Shown here: positions 15,080 through 25,620 of the stretch, in pieces
Layout: each line of letters begins with the position of its first letter
Numbering within the stretch: the first letter of the stretch is position 1
Assembly: GCA_946541845.1 (NCBI GenBank)
Contig: CAMNJW010000001.1
Span: 60,499 to 124,498 of the forward strand
Reading direction: 5' to 3'
DNA: 64,000 nt
From: an uncultured Methanobrevibacter sp.
GTDB taxonomy: Archaea; Methanobacteriota; Methanobacteria; Methanobacteriales; Methanobacteriaceae
The notes under the pieces: generated by a model
What the model saw: only the letters and a program-made list of their open reading frames with translations
What the model was told of the DNA's origin: nothing
Databases searched by the model: none
Position numbers and translations under genes: made by a program

Positions 15080-16000
15080 TTATGCATTTTCAGTCATTAT
15101 AGGAACCACTTGTTTTTTACGTGAAACAACACCCTCAAGTAAAACAGTGTTATCTTCTAATGATACACCATATGCCTTTTCAACCAACGCAGCATCTTTT
15201 CCAAGTGCAATTACTTGAGAATTACTGTTAACTATATCAGTGATTAAAAGCATGAATAAATCTAAACCTTCGTCTTCAATTATCTTATTCATTCCAGCTT
15301 CCAATTCATCTTTCATTGCCATAACATCTTCAATATCTGCAGTATTTACTTGATTTACGATAGATTTTACATCTTTAAAGTCAATTTGTTTTGCATCAAG
15401 CGCTAATATTTCCTCGATTGAGAAGCTACTTAAGTCTGTTCCTGCCTTGAGCATTTCTAATCCATATTCTTCAGCATCAATTTCTGCAATTTCTGCAAGT
15501 TTTTCAACGGCTTTTTTATCATCATCAGTTGTTGTTGGAGATTTCAAAAGCAATGTGTCAGAAATAATAGCGGACAACATCAAGGTAGCGATTTCTTTAT
15601 TAATCTCTACACCATTTTCTTCGTATAATTTGCATAAGATGGTTTCAGTACAGCCAACAGGCTCAAATCTTAGGAACAATGGGTAGGAAGTTTCTAATGC
15701 TAACTTATGGTGGTCAACAACTTTCAGGATATTTGCATTTTCCAAGTTGTCCACGGATTCTGCAGGAGAGTTGTGATCGACCAAAATAACATTTGCACCA
15801 TCTTCAACACTTTCCAAAAGTTCAGGTGCTTCAATATTTAAATAGTTTAAAATAAATTCTGTTTCCTTGTTAATGTTTCCTAATCTGTAAGCTTTAGCTT
15901 CGCTGTTACCTAATTCATTTTCCAAGTTGGTCATTACTAAACTTGAAGTTATAGAATCACTATCCGGACTTTTATGTCCAAAAACATAAGTTTCAACCAT
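15080..16000 (-). CDS. ppaC: Manganese-dependent inorganic pyrophosphatase
   Basis: A DHH-family phosphoesterase of 306 residues: FGHKSPDSDS at the N-terminus, VDHNSP near 75, VDHHKL near 98, and a DHHA2 domain ending in GVVSRKKQVVP, the basic substrate-binding motif. It hydrolyses pyrophosphate in the cytosol, driving biosynthetic reactions. The start is set at ATG 16000 (MVETYVFGHK), which follows ATGAGGAAAACGATAAT; the in-frame ATG at 16024 lacks a ribosome-binding site and would add an eight-residue non-family extension. Confidence 0.95.
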   Translation of the reverse strand: MVETYVFGHKSPDSDSITSSLVMTNLENELGNSEAKAYRLGNINKETEFILNYLNIEAPELLESVEDGANVILVDHNSPAESVDNLENANILKVVDHHKLALETSYPLFLRFEPVGCTETILCKLYEENGVEINKEIATLMLSAIISDTLLLKSPTTTDDDKKAVEKLAEIAEIDAEEYGLEMLKAGTDLSSFSIEEILALDAKQIDFKDVKSIVNQVNTADIEDVMAMKDELEAGMNKIIEDEGLDLFMLLITDIVNSNSQVIALGKDAALVEKAYGVSLEDNTVLLEGVVSRKKQVVPIMTENA

Positions 16001-16117
16001 ATTATCGTTTTCCTCATAAATCAATAAAAATTAACAATAATAAATATCTTTTTTATACATATTTAATTTTGCGATAAGACGGTTGAAAATAGAAAAATAA
16101 GAATAAAAAAATAGAAT

Positions 16118-16984
16118 TTAGTAATGACTTTGAGGAGTCATTCCTAAATGATGATCTTCGCTTTTCTTACCAGGTATTCCGTAAGCATCTGCCCTACATT
16201 GGGTGCATGCTCTAAATACAGGTATGATTTCTTCAACTTGCTCCCTGACGCTTTCCATCATTGAGCAGTCAGGACGTGAATAATGTTTCATTTTTGCCAA
16301 AGGAATTAAAGGCAATACATTCATTAATGCCGCACCTCTCTTTTTGACTTCCTTAGCGATTTCAACAATGTGTTCATCATTCAATCCAGGAATCAACACG
16401 GAATTGACTTTGACAACCAAACCATTAGCAGCTGCCTTTTCAACACCCTCCAGTTGATTTTTAATCAGGATTTCTACAGCTTCACGACCTTTGTAAATTT
16501 TTCCTTCATATTTAATAAATGAATAAATATCCTCTGCAATATCTGGATCAATTGCATTAATTGTTACGGTAACAGAGTTCACTCCAAGTTCTGCAAGTTT
16601 ATCTGCATATTTCGGAAGTAAAAGTCCATTTGTACTCATACATTTGATTAAATCTGGTTGTTCTGTTGCTAACTTTTCAAAGAATTCCAATGTCTCTTCA
16701 TTAGCAAGTGAATCTCCAGGTCCTGCAACACCGACAACTGAAATTGGACCTTCTGCAGTAACTTCATTTACATGTTTTATTGCATCATCAGGTTTCATGA
16801 CACAACTTGTTACACCAGGTCTGTCTTCTTCGTTGTTAATATCCCTTGTACAGAAATTACAAAAGATATTGCATTTTGGTGCTACTGGTACATGTGCTCT
16901 TCCGACTTTATCATGCATCTTTTCATTGAAACATGGATGTGCTTTTGTTATGTGTGCAAATCTTGAACCTTTGTGTTCATTCAT
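16118..16984 (-). CDS. nifB: NifB-type radical SAM protein
   Basis: 288 residues containing only the radical SAM core of NifB. The SAM-cluster cysteines are C38, C42 and C45 (PKCNIFCNFCTR), followed by VVGVAGPGDSLANEETLEFF; the C-terminus has FRACTQCRADAYGIPG, with the CxxC that binds the K clusters in NifB. It makes the 8Fe-9S-carbide NifB-co cluster. No nitrogenase gene is in this window; instead the methyl-CoM reductase activation genes lie directly upstream. It has its own TATA box (17039-17047). Confidence 0.9.
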   Translation of the reverse strand: MNEHKGSRFAHITKAHPCFNEKMHDKVGRAHVPVAPKCNIFCNFCTRDINNEEDRPGVTSCVMKPDDAIKHVNEVTAEGPISVVGVAGPGDSLANEETLEFFEKLATEQPDLIKCMSTNGLLLPKYADKLAELGVNSVTVTINAIDPDIAEDIYSFIKYEGKIYKGREAVEILIKNQLEGVEKAAANGLVVKVNSVLIPGLNDEHIVEIAKEVKKRGAALMNVLPLIPLAKMKHYSRPDCSMMESVREQVEEIIPVFRACTQCRADAYGIPGKKSEDHHLGMTPQSHY

Positions 16985-17038
16985 AATACCACTACTCCCT
17001 TAAATATAACTCATGTTATTTTGTATTGATACGAACAA

Positions 17039-17047
17039 ATATATAAA
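17039..17047 (-). promoter_or_regulatory. nifB promoter TATA box
   Basis: GTTTATATATTTG on the minus strand, predicting a start near 17018, about 33 bases before the nifB ATG. It shows that nifB can be transcribed independently of the mmp genes. Confidence 0.6.
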
Positions 17048-17052
17048 CCTTT

Positions 17053-17613
17053 CTATATGCCTTTGTCCAATTCGTCAATAAATTCATGGGCTTTTTCAAT
17101 CCATGCATCTTTAATCAGTTCATCAGTAGCCACAACAGCTACAATATCACCAGTGGATAAATCTTTAATGTTCTTAAAGCCTTCTGGCAAAATTCTGAAA
17201 ATTGCATCGTAAATACGCCTTTGCAAATTAGAATGAGGATCATCAACAACAACTGTTTTTAAATCTGTGTAATCGCCCTTAATTTCCAATTGATATCTAT
17301 TAGGTTGATAGATTTCATCTCTTGAAAATTCCGCCCACAATATTTTTAAAATGTTCGGAAGGTAATTCTCATTATCAACCAAAATCATAGTAACATCATT
17401 TTGCTTATTATATGTTAAATTAGCGACATCCTCAAACTTGACAACATTTGAAGTTTTTCTCATTTTAATAGCTAAAACGAATACAGGGTCATCAGGGTTA
17501 ACATAAGCTTTCAAATCATCAACAGAAGCTCCCAAAACTAAATCCTGGAAAATCTGTTTAATGATGATTTCATATACTTCTGCACCTCTCTCATCATAGC
17601 ATTCAACTAACAT
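17053..17613 (-). CDS. Methanogenesis marker protein 17
   Basis: A soluble protein of 186 residues from ATG 17613 (the in-frame TTG one codon earlier is unlikely). Sequence pattern and position match methanogenesis marker protein 17, found only in methanogens and relatives and reported as part of the complex that reductively activates methyl-coenzyme M reductase. It contains no cysteine cluster; it is alpha/beta with the landmarks YDERGAEVYEIIIKQIFQDL and DDPHSNLQRRIYDAIFRILP. It is the last gene of the mmp3-6-5-15-17 unit. Confidence 0.85.
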   Translation of the reverse strand: MLVECYDERGAEVYEIIIKQIFQDLVLGASVDDLKAYVNPDDPVFVLAIKMRKTSNVVKFEDVANLTYNKQNDVTMILVDNENYLPNILKILWAEFSRDEIYQPNRYQLEIKGDYTDLKTVVVDDPHSNLQRRIYDAIFRILPEGFKNIKDLSTGDIVAVVATDELIKDAWIEKAHEFIDELDKGI

Positions 17614-17635
17614 CAAACCAACCCTTTAAATACAT

Positions 17636-18877
17636 TTATTTATTATCTTGCCTGTGTCCCATTCCAGATACCAAAAGAGCTGCACCTACAGCACCGATAT
17701 GTTGTGAGTATTCAGGAACAATAACTTCAATTCCACCTAAGGTTTCACTTACTGCCTCAACAAGACCTGAAATCAAACTTGTTCCACCCACTTGGATTAA
17801 TGGTTCACGAATATCAATTTCTTGAAGTTGTTGCTCGTAAACTTGTTCAGATACGGAGTGACATGCAGCTGCTGCAACATCCGCCTTGGAACCTCCTGCA
17901 GCAAGTGTTGTAACAAGATCCTGAATACCGAATACAATACAATAGGAGTTTAACATTGCTTTTCTCCAATCTCCTTGTACTGCAAGAGGACCTAATTCTG
18001 TAATGTCAACATCTAACCTACGAGAAGTCATGTCCAAGAATCTTCCGGATGCACCTGCACAGATACCTCCCATGGTGAAGTTATCAGGAATACCATTGTT
18101 TACAGTAATAACCTTGTTGTCCATACCACCTATATCCAATACTGTTGCTTCTCCTTTTTGACAATCAGCTAAGTATACAGCACCTTTTGCGTTAACAGAT
18201 AACTCTTCTTGGATAAGTTCTGCTTTAAATTCCTGACCCATAGTGAATCTACCATAACCTGTAGTTCCAATACCATCCAAGTCATCCCAACCGTAATCGG
18301 TTTCACCGAATGCTTCTGCAGCTGCGGTTTTTGCAGATTCGATAATGTCTTTTGTAGCTGTCCAACCAGTTCCAATAACCTGGTTGTTTTCCATAAGAAC
18401 AGCCTTTGTAGTGGTTGAACCTGAGTCCAAACCAAGAGTAAGACCTTCTTGTTTTTCACGAGCAAGAATGTTTCTACGGGTTACAGTAGTAGCCAATGCT
18501 TCCATACGGATGAACAGTTCATCAGCTTTTGTTCTTTCAGTAAATGAATAGGTAACTACTGGGATACGTGTATTGTTTTGTATAAATCTTCTTACTTCAT
18601 TTCTGACTAATGCCGCTTCAGCACATCTAAAACATGTTGCAATAAATACTGCATCAGGTTTAGACCTGCCTTCAACAATAGCCATAGCTCTTGCAATCAT
18701 TAATTTTAAACTTGAACTTTGAGCTGAAAATCCAAATTTTTCATAAGACTCATCAATGTAATCTAAATCAATTTCAGGAAGAACAATTTCCGCACCAAAT
18801 TTGTTTGCTGCTTTTTCAATTTCCTTTTGAATTCCACTATATTCTGTTCCACATGAAACTAAAGCAATTTTAACCAT
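17636..18877 (-). CDS. Methanogenesis marker protein 15
   Basis: 413 residues. The C-terminal two thirds (from about 146) are an ASKHA-fold ATPase of the BadF/BcrA/HgdC activator type, with the phosphate loop [15 protein letters not shown], the adenosine motif [11 protein letters not shown] and [22 protein letters not shown] supplies the cluster cysteine typical of activators. The N-terminal part ([20 protein letters not shown]) is specific to marker 15. ATP-driven low-potential electron transfer is the natural inference, in the context of methyl-CoM reductase activation. Starts 3 bp after mmp5. Confidence 0.9.
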   Translation of the reverse strand: MVKIALVSCGTEYSGIQKEIEKAANKFGAEIVLPEIDLDYIDESYEKFGFSAQSSSLKLMIARAMAIVEGRSKPDAVFIATCFRCAEAALVRNEVRRFIQNNTRIPVVTYSFTERTKADELFIRMEALATTVTRRNILAREKQEGLTLGLDSGSTTTKAVLMENNQVIGTGWTATKDIIESAKTAAAEAFGETDYGWDDLDGIGTTGYGRFTMGQEFKAELIQEELSVNAKGAVYLADCQKGEATVLDIGGMDNKVITVNNGIPDNFTMGGICAGASGRFLDMTSRRLDVDITELGPLAVQGDWRKAMLNSYCIVFGIQDLVTTLAAGGSKADVAAAACHSVSEQVYEQQLQEIDIREPLIQVGGTSLISGLVEAVSETLGGIEVIVPEYSQHIGAVGAALLVSGMGHRQDNK

Positions 18878-18879
18878 TA

Positions 18880-19335
18880 TTATTCCTCCTCGCTAGTTTC
18901 TTCTAAAGAGTCTACAAAATTATTAATATCATTCACCATAACATAGGTTTCATCTTGATTGTTAGGATAAGTAACTTCCAAAATAGGAATATCCTTATTC
19001 CTAAGCAAGAATATGGATAATTCGTTGGTTCTTGCACATCCAATACAACCAAAACCATATGGTGCATTATCAACAATAATAGCTGCTTCTGCTTCATCTA
19101 TAAGTGGTCCTATAATGGACATTCTTCCACGAACTCCAGAAGGAACTTCAATTGCAGCATATTTAAGTCCTTTAATTGGATCCTCTTCTGTAATATTCAT
19201 TGGAGGAGAATCAATCTCCGGGTCTTTGATTTTTTGTCTAATTTGTTTTTGAAGAACTAAAGGAGTGTGACCTTTCCTTTCAATTAAATCTGCCAAAATT
19301 AATGAATTTGGAGGATAAATAGCTATTTTCACCAT
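18880..19335 (-). CDS. Methanogenesis marker protein 5
   Basis: 151 residues beginning [20 protein letters not shown], the characteristic opening of methanogenesis marker 5, with the cysteine pair [10 protein letters not shown] near residue 97 that could bind metal or a cluster. The acidic tail (ETSEEE) is not conserved in general. Position between mmp6 and mmp15 supports the call. Its molecular role is not established. Confidence 0.85.
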   Translation of the reverse strand: MVKIAIYPPNSLILADLIERKGHTPLVLQKQIRQKIKDPEIDSPPMNITEEDPIKGLKYAAIEVPSGVRGRMSIIGPLIDEAEAAIIVDNAPYGFGCIGCARTNELSIFLLRNKDIPILEVTYPNNQDETYVMVNDINNFVDSLEETSEEE

Positions 19336-19343
19336 ATTTTCAC

Positions 19344-19814
19344 CTATTCTTTATTTTCTAAACATTCATTCATTATCTTTTTAAATTCATCAACGTCAAT
19401 TGGTTTTTTCTCTTCAACTTCAACTTCCTTAGGATTTTCTAAAGCTTCAGATACAAAACCTAATATTCTATATTCCTTTTCCATTTGGTGGAAACCTTCC
19501 CTAGGACCGAATCTATGTCCCCTACATCTTCTAGGGTCACCCGGAGCAAATCCTCTTTCTTTTGTGAAGATGTGATTTGGGTCAAGTTTTCTAATCTCCT
19601 CAATAGCCTTGTAAACATCCTCACTTTTTCCACTAATCATAGCCCCATAACAGGTATTTTTAATGGTAAGCGGTAAACCTAGCATGTGAAACTCACTAAC
19701 AATTTGTTGTTCACTTACATGAGCTCCTGGCCCAATAAAAATCATACGAGTAATTACATCAGGATCCCAATCTTCTGTACCTAAATCAGGACTCATTGTT
19801 AGATTCTGTGACAT
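19344..19814 (-). CDS. Methanogenesis marker protein 6
   Basis: 156 residues; the pattern [30 protein letters not shown] and [20 protein letters not shown] identifies marker protein 6. It overlaps the 3' end of mmp3 by 29 bp in another frame, and the mmp3 stop lies inside its coding start, so translation of the two is probably coupled. Reported as a component linked to methyl-CoM reductase activation. Confidence 0.87.
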   Translation of the reverse strand: MSQNLTMSPDLGTEDWDPDVITRMIFIGPGAHVSEQQIVSEFHMLGLPLTIKNTCYGAMISGKSEDVYKAIEEIRKLDPNHIFTKERGFAPGDPRRCRGHRFGPREGFHQMEKEYRILGFVSEALENPKEVEVEEKKPIDVDEFKKIMNECLENKE

Positions 19815-21333
19815 ACACTACAACTCCTTCTTTTAAATTTTCAATACGGTCATAATCAGAGGTAATATCCCCAATAATATTAGTTGCCTCAAAAGACTCC
19901 GCAGTCGGTCCGAATTCTGAATTGTCTTCAAATCTGATACCAATCAAACCCGCACTCTTTGAAGCCATGTTTGTAATACCAATTTGACCTCTAATAACTT
20001 TTTCAACAGGGTTATTTTCAGGAATTAAACCTTTAGCCAATTTATTATCCCCTTCGAAAATAACAATATGCATTCCTGGAACTGCAAAGTGAACCTTAAT
20101 TTGACCAACTGGATTTTCTAAAAGGCCAGATAAAAATTTAAAGTACCTGACAGATCTTGGCGCATTTTCTACAAATTTAATAGTACAAATATCCTCTTTT
20201 TTAACAGATTTAGTTATTACACTACCTTCTTTTAGGATATCAATCGTATGTTTAGGAATTTGCTCAACAACAATTGCATCATCATCAATAATACCATCAA
20301 TTATGTGCTCAATGCCTGCTGCAGACAACATTTCTGTAGCTTCACTTTGAGTTTTGTTTAATAACATTAATCTTTGTTGTTCAGCTTTAACAGTAATGAA
20401 ATCATTTTCTTTAGCAATATCAATAATTTCCATACCTTTTATAATTTTACCCACAGTAGTGTGATTTGGAGTCAATACTCTATTTTCACGGTAAATAAAA
20501 AGTTTTCCAACACCAACACCAGTGTTTCTGACTGTGATAGTTCCCCTATTTCTTAGAGTAGTGTGTTCTTTAGGCTTATCAATACCAGCCAAATTATAAA
20601 AACCAATGAAAGATTCACTGTCATATGAAACTTTAATTCTTCCATCCTTAACAAGTGAAAACAAATGCTCTACACAAACAGGTGAATCCTCATCTATTTC
20701 AAATGAGATATAAGTGTATAACTCATTGCCTTCCTCTAAAACTGTACTTAAATCAGATACGGAAGCACTGTCAGTAGTTGTACTTCTTTCTATAATAGGT
20801 TCGATGCCTATTACTCTATCGTCATCAGTCAGTTTCTCTAAAGTTTTTTTACCACCAATAATACGGGCAAAAATACCTTTATTGTATGGAGGCACACTGT
20901 AGACATTTGTAGTATTCTCCTTTAGCAAGATTAAATGAGTTGACTCATTACTGAAACTAGATAAACTTAAAACAACATCCCCTTCATAGTACTTAAATTC
21001 ATCAGGGGTAGGCTCCAAATCTGTCACAATTGGACCGATAGCCACTTCAGTTGGAGTGGACCAGCGAATATCCAAATCGATGAAGTCCTCATACTGGTTT
21101 TTCCAAACATCAACAAGAGGTTTCGCCTCTTCGGATTCATCCAATTGAATAATGATTGAACCTTGGTTTGTTTTAATTTTATACTTGCTAATATTCTTTT
21201 CAAGTTCTTTTTTACCTTTTATTAAGCAAATAACACTACCAGGAGTATAGGGTGCATTTGTTTCATCAATCACATCTTGTATTGTTGAAGCATCTGCCAC
21301 ATCTATTTCTTCTCCATTAATTTTAATTAACAT
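19786..21333 (-). CDS. Methanogenesis marker protein 3
   Basis: 515 residues, the largest marker protein. The N-terminus ([20 protein letters not shown]) is a small ubiquitin/ThiS-like domain; the rest contains a cyclophilin-like beta barrel region ([40 protein letters not shown]) and a second related half ([36 protein letters not shown]). It is a component of the methyl-CoM reductase activation machinery and the first gene of the cluster. Only AT-rich promoter sequence (21334-21457) separates it from the divergent nuclease gene. Confidence 0.9.
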   Translation of the reverse strand: MLIKINGEEIDVADASTIQDVIDETNAPYTPGSVICLIKGKKELEKNISKYKIKTNQGSIIIQLDESEEAKPLVDVWKNQYEDFIDLDIRWSTPTEVAIGPIVTDLEPTPDEFKYYEGDVVLSLSSFSNESTHLILLKENTTNVYSVPPYNKGIFARIIGGKKTLEKLTDDDRVIGIEPIIERSTTTDSASVSDLSTVLEEGNELYTYISFEIDEDSPVCVEHLFSLVKDGRIKVSYDSESFIGFYNLAGIDKPKEHTTLRNRGTITVRNTGVGVGKLFIYRENRVLTPNHTTVGKIIKGMEIIDIAKENDFITVKAEQQRLMLLNKTQSEATEMLSAAGIEHIIDGIIDDDAIVVEQIPKHTIDILKEGSVITKSVKKEDICTIKFVENAPRSVRYFKFLSGLLENPVGQIKVHFAVPGMHIVIFEGDNKLAKGLIPENNPVEKVIRGQIGITNMASKSAGLIGIRFEDNSEFGPTAESFEATNIIGDITSDYDRIENLKEGVVVYVTESNNES

Positions 21334-21457
21334 ACAATCTCCTAATAAGAATTTTTAATATTATATATTTATAATCTCATTATATATTAAAATTATTTAT
21401 TTGATTTTCAAAAATTATATTAACACAAAATTATAACATTAATAACGGAGGAGAAAA

Positions 21458-22195
21458 ATGACTATCACTAAAAAGCATGTTTTTTCTTTATTGATAATTT
21501 TGATTATTGCATTGGGCACCATTTCAATAGCTAGTGCATACACTGGAACTGGATTCACACATGACATACCATTTTCAAAATACCGTGACGTGTCCAATTC
21601 CAAAATTCTAAATAAATATGATGATACAGAATGCCACGTTGAAAAGACAGGAGTCTGCACAAATGTCGTTGATGGAGATACAATCTATTTGGATAGTGGA
21701 GAAAAAGTGCGTTTTGTTGGCGTGAATACACCTGAAAGAGGTGTTGAAGGATATATTGCCTCAAAAAACTTTGTTCAGAAATTCTGTTTAAACAAAAAAG
21801 TTGGCCTTGATGTCGATGATTCCAAACACAACGACAAATATGGTCGTACACTTGCAGTTGTGATTGTAGACGGGAAAAATCTAAACGAAATGCTTCTAAA
21901 AGAAGGTCTTGCGGAAGTGATGTACATACCGCCAAGTGAATTCTATCCTTATCACTGGGCAAACGATTCCACACACATTCCAACATCACAGCATACCTAT
22001 GCAAACACCCATTCCGATTCAAGTTCAAGTTCCAGCGACTCCGGAAGCTACATTGGAAACTCAAACTCCGGAAAATTCCACAAATCAACTTGCAAATGGG
22101 GTCAAAAGACTGCAGATCATAACAGAGTCTACTTCAAGAGCAGAGATCTTGCAGTAAGTCAAGGATACATACCATGTAAGGTCTGTAATCCTTAA
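21458..22195 (+). CDS. Secreted thermonuclease-like protein with C-terminal Ada-like Cys domain
   Basis: 245 residues with a signal peptide (residues 1-27, hydrophobic LLIILIIALGTISIASA). A staphylococcal-nuclease domain follows: VVDGDTIYLDSGEKVRFVGV, NTPERGVEG, and KYGRTLAVVIV with the catalytic Arg, then LLKEGLAEVMY. A Ser/Thr-rich linker leads to a C-terminal 45-residue module (FHKSTCKWGQKTA ... GYIPCKVCNP) with three cysteines and a His, like Ada-type zinc modules attached to bacterial nucleases. The ribosome site GGAGGAG precedes the ATG. Probably cleaves extracellular DNA or RNA. Confidence 0.88.
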   Translation: MTITKKHVFSLLIILIIALGTISIASAYTGTGFTHDIPFSKYRDVSNSKILNKYDDTECHVEKTGVCTNVVDGDTIYLDSGEKVRFVGVNTPERGVEGYIASKNFVQKFCLNKKVGLDVDDSKHNDKYGRTLAVVIVDGKNLNEMLLKEGLAEVMYIPPSEFYPYHWANDSTHIPTSQHTYANTHSDSSSSSSDSGSYIGNSNSGKFHKSTCKWGQKTADHNRVYFKSRDLAVSQGYIPCKVCNP

Positions 22196-22215
22196 CCTCT
22201 TATTTTTTCATCAAT

Positions 22216-22947
22216 TTAAACAATGTTTGAATACAGCATACCTAATGAATAATTGCCTATGCTTTCAATTATTGGAATCACAATGCAGATATATATTAAG
22301 AATCCAACATAAGGAATTACAAGTACTGCTGAGGAAACAACTGAAATTACAACCATCAACACTGCCATGACAATTATCCATTTGATAATATTGACAATAC
22401 CAATGTTTTTAATGTCCCTGATTACTTTATGAATCTTTAAAGCTTCAGATAAACTGTTTAAATAAGCCAATCTTGCTTTAGCAAAGAACAATAAAAATTC
22501 AAATATTAGATATGTGATTAAGATTGCAAGCAAAGCCAATCCGAATGTTGCCACAAACAGGCTAATTTGCAAATCATAAATCATATTGATACTGTCATAA
22601 CCTGCTGTAGATAAAACAATGAAAAATACCGCAGCTGGAACTATCATATAAACTGCCCTCAATATCAGCACTCTAATTGAATCATATATGCTATTGACTA
22701 AATTTAAAGAAGGAAATAGGGACGATTCATTAGAACCTTTCTTAACAATCCCCAATAGAAATCCCGGAACAATTAGAATAAATATGAAAAATGCAATTAC
22801 ACCAATTATAACCATATTGTTATTATTAAGAAGCCTTCCAATTGGAATAATAGCTATTAAAATAAAAAGAACAAAAATAATTGGCAATTTAACAATGTTC
22901 TTAATAGGGTACTTCAATGAATTAAAAACTATTTTTGATAAATCCAT
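22216..22947 (-). CDS. DUF4013 integral membrane protein
   Basis: 243 residues dominated by hydrophobic segments, about six transmembrane helices (for example LPIIFVLFILIAIIPIG, VIGVIAFFIFILIVPGFLLG, AVYMIVPAAVFFIVL, WIIVMAVLMVVISVVSSAVL). The N-terminal IVFNSLKYPIKN and the glycine/serine spacing match DUF4013 proteins of archaea. No transport motif is visible. It is last in an operon-like run after mmp2 (8-bp gap). Function unknown. Confidence 0.75.
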   Translation of the reverse strand: MDLSKIVFNSLKYPIKNIVKLPIIFVLFILIAIIPIGRLLNNNNMVIIGVIAFFIFILIVPGFLLGIVKKGSNESSLFPSLNLVNSIYDSIRVLILRAVYMIVPAAVFFIVLSTAGYDSINMIYDLQISLFVATFGLALLAILITYLIFEFLLFFAKARLAYLNSLSEALKIHKVIRDIKNIGIVNIIKWIIVMAVLMVVISVVSSAVLVIPYVGFLIYICIVIPIIESIGNYSLGMLYSNIV

Positions 22948-22955
22948 ATCCTACC

Positions 22956-23930
22956 TCATCTAAAAATAAAAATAGGATTTTTATCCTGATTAAATACTTC
23001 CGCCTGTTCATTTTGATAATTTACAAATAATGAATTTGAATCAGTCACTTCACCGACAACTGCAGACGCTATTGAAAATTTAGAAAGATACTCATTAATA
23101 TATTCGCAATTTTCCTCACTGGCTGTGAATACGAATCCTGAACCCGGATATGACCTGAGCCAATCCTCCCAACTGACAGATTCATTTCTTGGAATTTTCT
23201 CCAAGTCAACAACAGCTCCTTTTTGAGATGTTTCCAAAAGCATCTCCAGGGTTCCTAAAATTCCTGGATTTGAAATATCTTTTCCTGATTTAATGTAGTC
23301 ATGTTCAGCCAAATATTGGACTGCAGTTATCTGGTCACGAACCAACTGCACATCCTTGTCATATGTAGTGTCCCAGTTTAGGCTAAACATTTCATGAGGT
23401 TTTCCATCCAGGTCAATCGCTACAATTACCTTGTCCCCAACTTCAGCGCCGAAACTGGTGATGATCTTATCCTTTTGAGCAATTCCGACAATAGCCACTC
23501 CTAAAGAATCAACTTCCCCATCAGGATGTAGGTGCCCTCCAACCATTGGAACACCGAATTTCAAGCATCCATCTTTGATTCCATTCAATAAATCCTCGTA
23601 AATTTCATCATTGCTTATGGACATTATGTTGACCATAGCCAATGGTTTGCCTCCCATTGCTGCAATGTCATTCACATTAACAAGAACAGAACAATATCCT
23701 GCCCAATAAGGATTAACGTTCATAATGTCTCCCCAGATTCCATCAGCTGCAACAAGAATTACCTGATTGTTTCCTATGTCTATTGCTGAAGCATCATCTC
23801 CAATGTCAATTACAACATCTCCTGAAACATTATATGACTCGGTCAAAAGAGAAATTACATTATCAATAGAACTTTTACGTGAAACCCCCTTAAATTCTTG
23901 AACGACTTTTACAAGATTTTCAAAATCCAA
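22956..23930 (-). CDS. Methanogenesis marker protein 2 (AIR synthase-related)
   Basis: 324 residues of the PurM/SelD/ThiL superfamily: [12 protein letters not shown] near residue 42 (Asp-rich nucleotide/metal loop), [20 protein letters not shown], and [20 protein letters not shown]. The divergence from PurM and the neighbourhood fit methanogenesis marker 2. The family binds ATP; the real substrate is unknown. It lies 20 bp after the DUF2117 gene and 8 bp before the DUF4013 gene. Confidence 0.85.
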   Translation of the reverse strand: MDFENLVKVVQEFKGVSRKSSIDNVISLLTESYNVSGDVVIDIGDDASAIDIGNNQVILVAADGIWGDIMNVNPYWAGYCSVLVNVNDIAAMGGKPLAMVNIMSISNDEIYEDLLNGIKDGCLKFGVPMVGGHLHPDGEVDSLGVAIVGIAQKDKIITSFGAEVGDKVIVAIDLDGKPHEMFSLNWDTTYDKDVQLVRDQITAVQYLAEHDYIKSGKDISNPGILGTLEMLLETSQKGAVVDLEKIPRNESVSWEDWLRSYPGSGFVFTASEENCEYINEYLSKFSIASAVVGEVTDSNSLFVNYQNEQAEVFNQDKNPIFIFR

Positions 23931-23950
23931 AAATAAACACTCCCTAATAT

Positions 23951-25066
23951 TTAATGAATATAATTAATTTTGTATTTACAATTAATATTATTTATTATTT
24001 CAACAATTTTGTCCCTAACCTCTTCAATATCTGAGTAGTCACTTGACTCCTGTTTTCCGTTGAAGATTATCTTTTGAATATCTCGACCGACGATGTCATC
24101 AAAACCACTTTCAACTTCAAAGATTATAGAATTCTTAACCTTAAATCCATCTTCCACTACCTTGTCCAAATCACCGTCAGTTATTCCGATTATAGGTATA
24201 TCAAATCGGTACAGAATATCCGAAGATATCAATGTAGTGTCATCACCAATTGTTATGACAAGACTGGATTTTCTAAATTTATAAACATCCTCTCCCGCAT
24301 GGTCCAAAAATGAAATTTTAAACCCTTCAGATTTTTCAGTTGATATAACACGAGGAGTAACTTTAGCATGCCTCAAAAGACCAGTTTTTATAATTGCGGA
24401 GTCCAAATCCACTTCTCCCAACTTCTCAAGACCATGCCTTTTGAGCTCTCCGCCAACAATATCCACAATATGATTGTCACGAGCAATCAATGTCAAATTA
24501 TCTGAATTTGTCTTTCCAATGACTACGCTATTGACCATTATATTTTCACCAGGACTTACACCATGAACAATCCTTTGGTTAAATTCAGGGTTGTCATTTC
24601 TTATATGATTATTATAGACGTCCTCAGGAGTGACAACATCCAAATTTAATCTCTGAGACAATTCATAAACAATATCTAAATTATTGTTCCAGGCTATAAT
24701 GCTTCCATCTTCCTCGCCGGGCCTTTCAATTTGAATGATAGGAATATCGTTTTTGGGGATTTTATCAACATAGTGATTATACACCTTATATCCAAAGACC
24801 TGACCTGTGACATCTGATTTTCCATAATTCAATAAAAATATCACATCTACCCTTTTGTCGTAAAAAAGTTTTAGGGAATCACTTGGAACCAGTTTTTTAG
24901 TTATGTCAATTATATCTTCAAGATTGGCATCGATAACGGCAGTTCTGCCCATTGTTCCCCCAAGCCTGACGGAAACATCTCCATAGGATTTGAGTAAATC
25001 TATTAACTTTAATGCATAGCCTGAATCAACAATGTTCGGTCCATGAACAACAATTCCAATATTCAT
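23951..25066 (-). CDS. DUF2117 family protein
   Basis: 371 residues starting MNIGIVVHGPNIVDSGYALK, typical of archaeal DUF2117. The N-terminal half contains LLKSYGDVSVRLGGTMGRTA; the C-terminal half contains an IGDDTTLISSDILYRFDIPI segment. No membrane segments. Its ATG overlaps the nob1 stop codon by 4 bp, so the two are coupled. Function unknown; the conserved pairing with mmp2 and nob1 gives no clear clue. Confidence 0.75.
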   Translation of the reverse strand: MNIGIVVHGPNIVDSGYALKLIDLLKSYGDVSVRLGGTMGRTAVIDANLEDIIDITKKLVPSDSLKLFYDKRVDVIFLLNYGKSDVTGQVFGYKVYNHYVDKIPKNDIPIIQIERPGEEDGSIIAWNNNLDIVYELSQRLNLDVVTPEDVYNNHIRNDNPEFNQRIVHGVSPGENIMVNSVVIGKTNSDNLTLIARDNHIVDIVGGELKRHGLEKLGEVDLDSAIIKTGLLRHAKVTPRVISTEKSEGFKISFLDHAGEDVYKFRKSSLVITIGDDTTLISSDILYRFDIPIIGITDGDLDKVVEDGFKVKNSIIFEVESGFDDIVGRDIQKIIFNGKQESSDYSDIEEVRDKIVEIINNINCKYKINYIH

Positions 25067-25569
25067 TTGTTCACCTTAATTCTTTTTTTATAAATTTTAG
25101 ATCCACAGATTTCACAATCGTCAAATGGATAATCCTCACCATATTCCTTCTTGCATCCTTCACACACTTTCTTCCAATTGTAAATCCCTTTAATACCTTC
25201 AGTTATAATGCCCGAATATGGAATATTCATGATTTTTAAAGTGTTCTGGATAGTGTAGTCATCACTGATTACCTTAACGTTTTCACCCTGTTCGGATAAC
25301 ATGTATGCAAGTGAAATTAATTTTTTATCAGGCAGGGATAATCTTAAAATATCACCGGATTCAGATATAATATCATTGACACAAGATAGATACTTGGAAG
25401 GTACATCTTGTATAACTAATTTACCCTCGTCAATGGCCATGTCAAAAGCCAACCGAGATTCGAAATCTTTAATCTCGGCAGTTATTTCAGGAACTGTGAA
25501 ATTATTTTTTGAATCGATTTTGAAGCCGTTGATAAAAGCGGATGCATCCAACACATAACAAGTTTCCAT
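25063..25569 (-). CDS. nob1: Ribosome biogenesis endonuclease Nob1
   Basis: 168 residues: an N-terminal PIN domain with the acidic residues expected for catalysis (YVLDASAFINGF; EITAEIKDFES; SDDYTIQNT) and a C-terminal zinc ribbon of four cysteines (CEGCKKEYGEDYPFDDCEIC). This is the archaeal Nob1 arrangement; the enzyme cuts the 3' end of pre-16S rRNA. First gene of the nob1-DUF2117-mmp2-DUF4013 run. Confidence 0.93.
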   Translation of the reverse strand: METCYVLDASAFINGFKIDSKNNFTVPEITAEIKDFESRLAFDMAIDEGKLVIQDVPSKYLSCVNDIISESGDILRLSLPDKKLISLAYMLSEQGENVKVISDDYTIQNTLKIMNIPYSGIITEGIKGIYNWKKVCEGCKKEYGEDYPFDDCEICGSKIYKKRIKVNK

Positions 25570-25620
25570 GATAGTATATTGATTTTTATAAATTAATAAA
25601 TTTTAGTTAATTATGAATAC

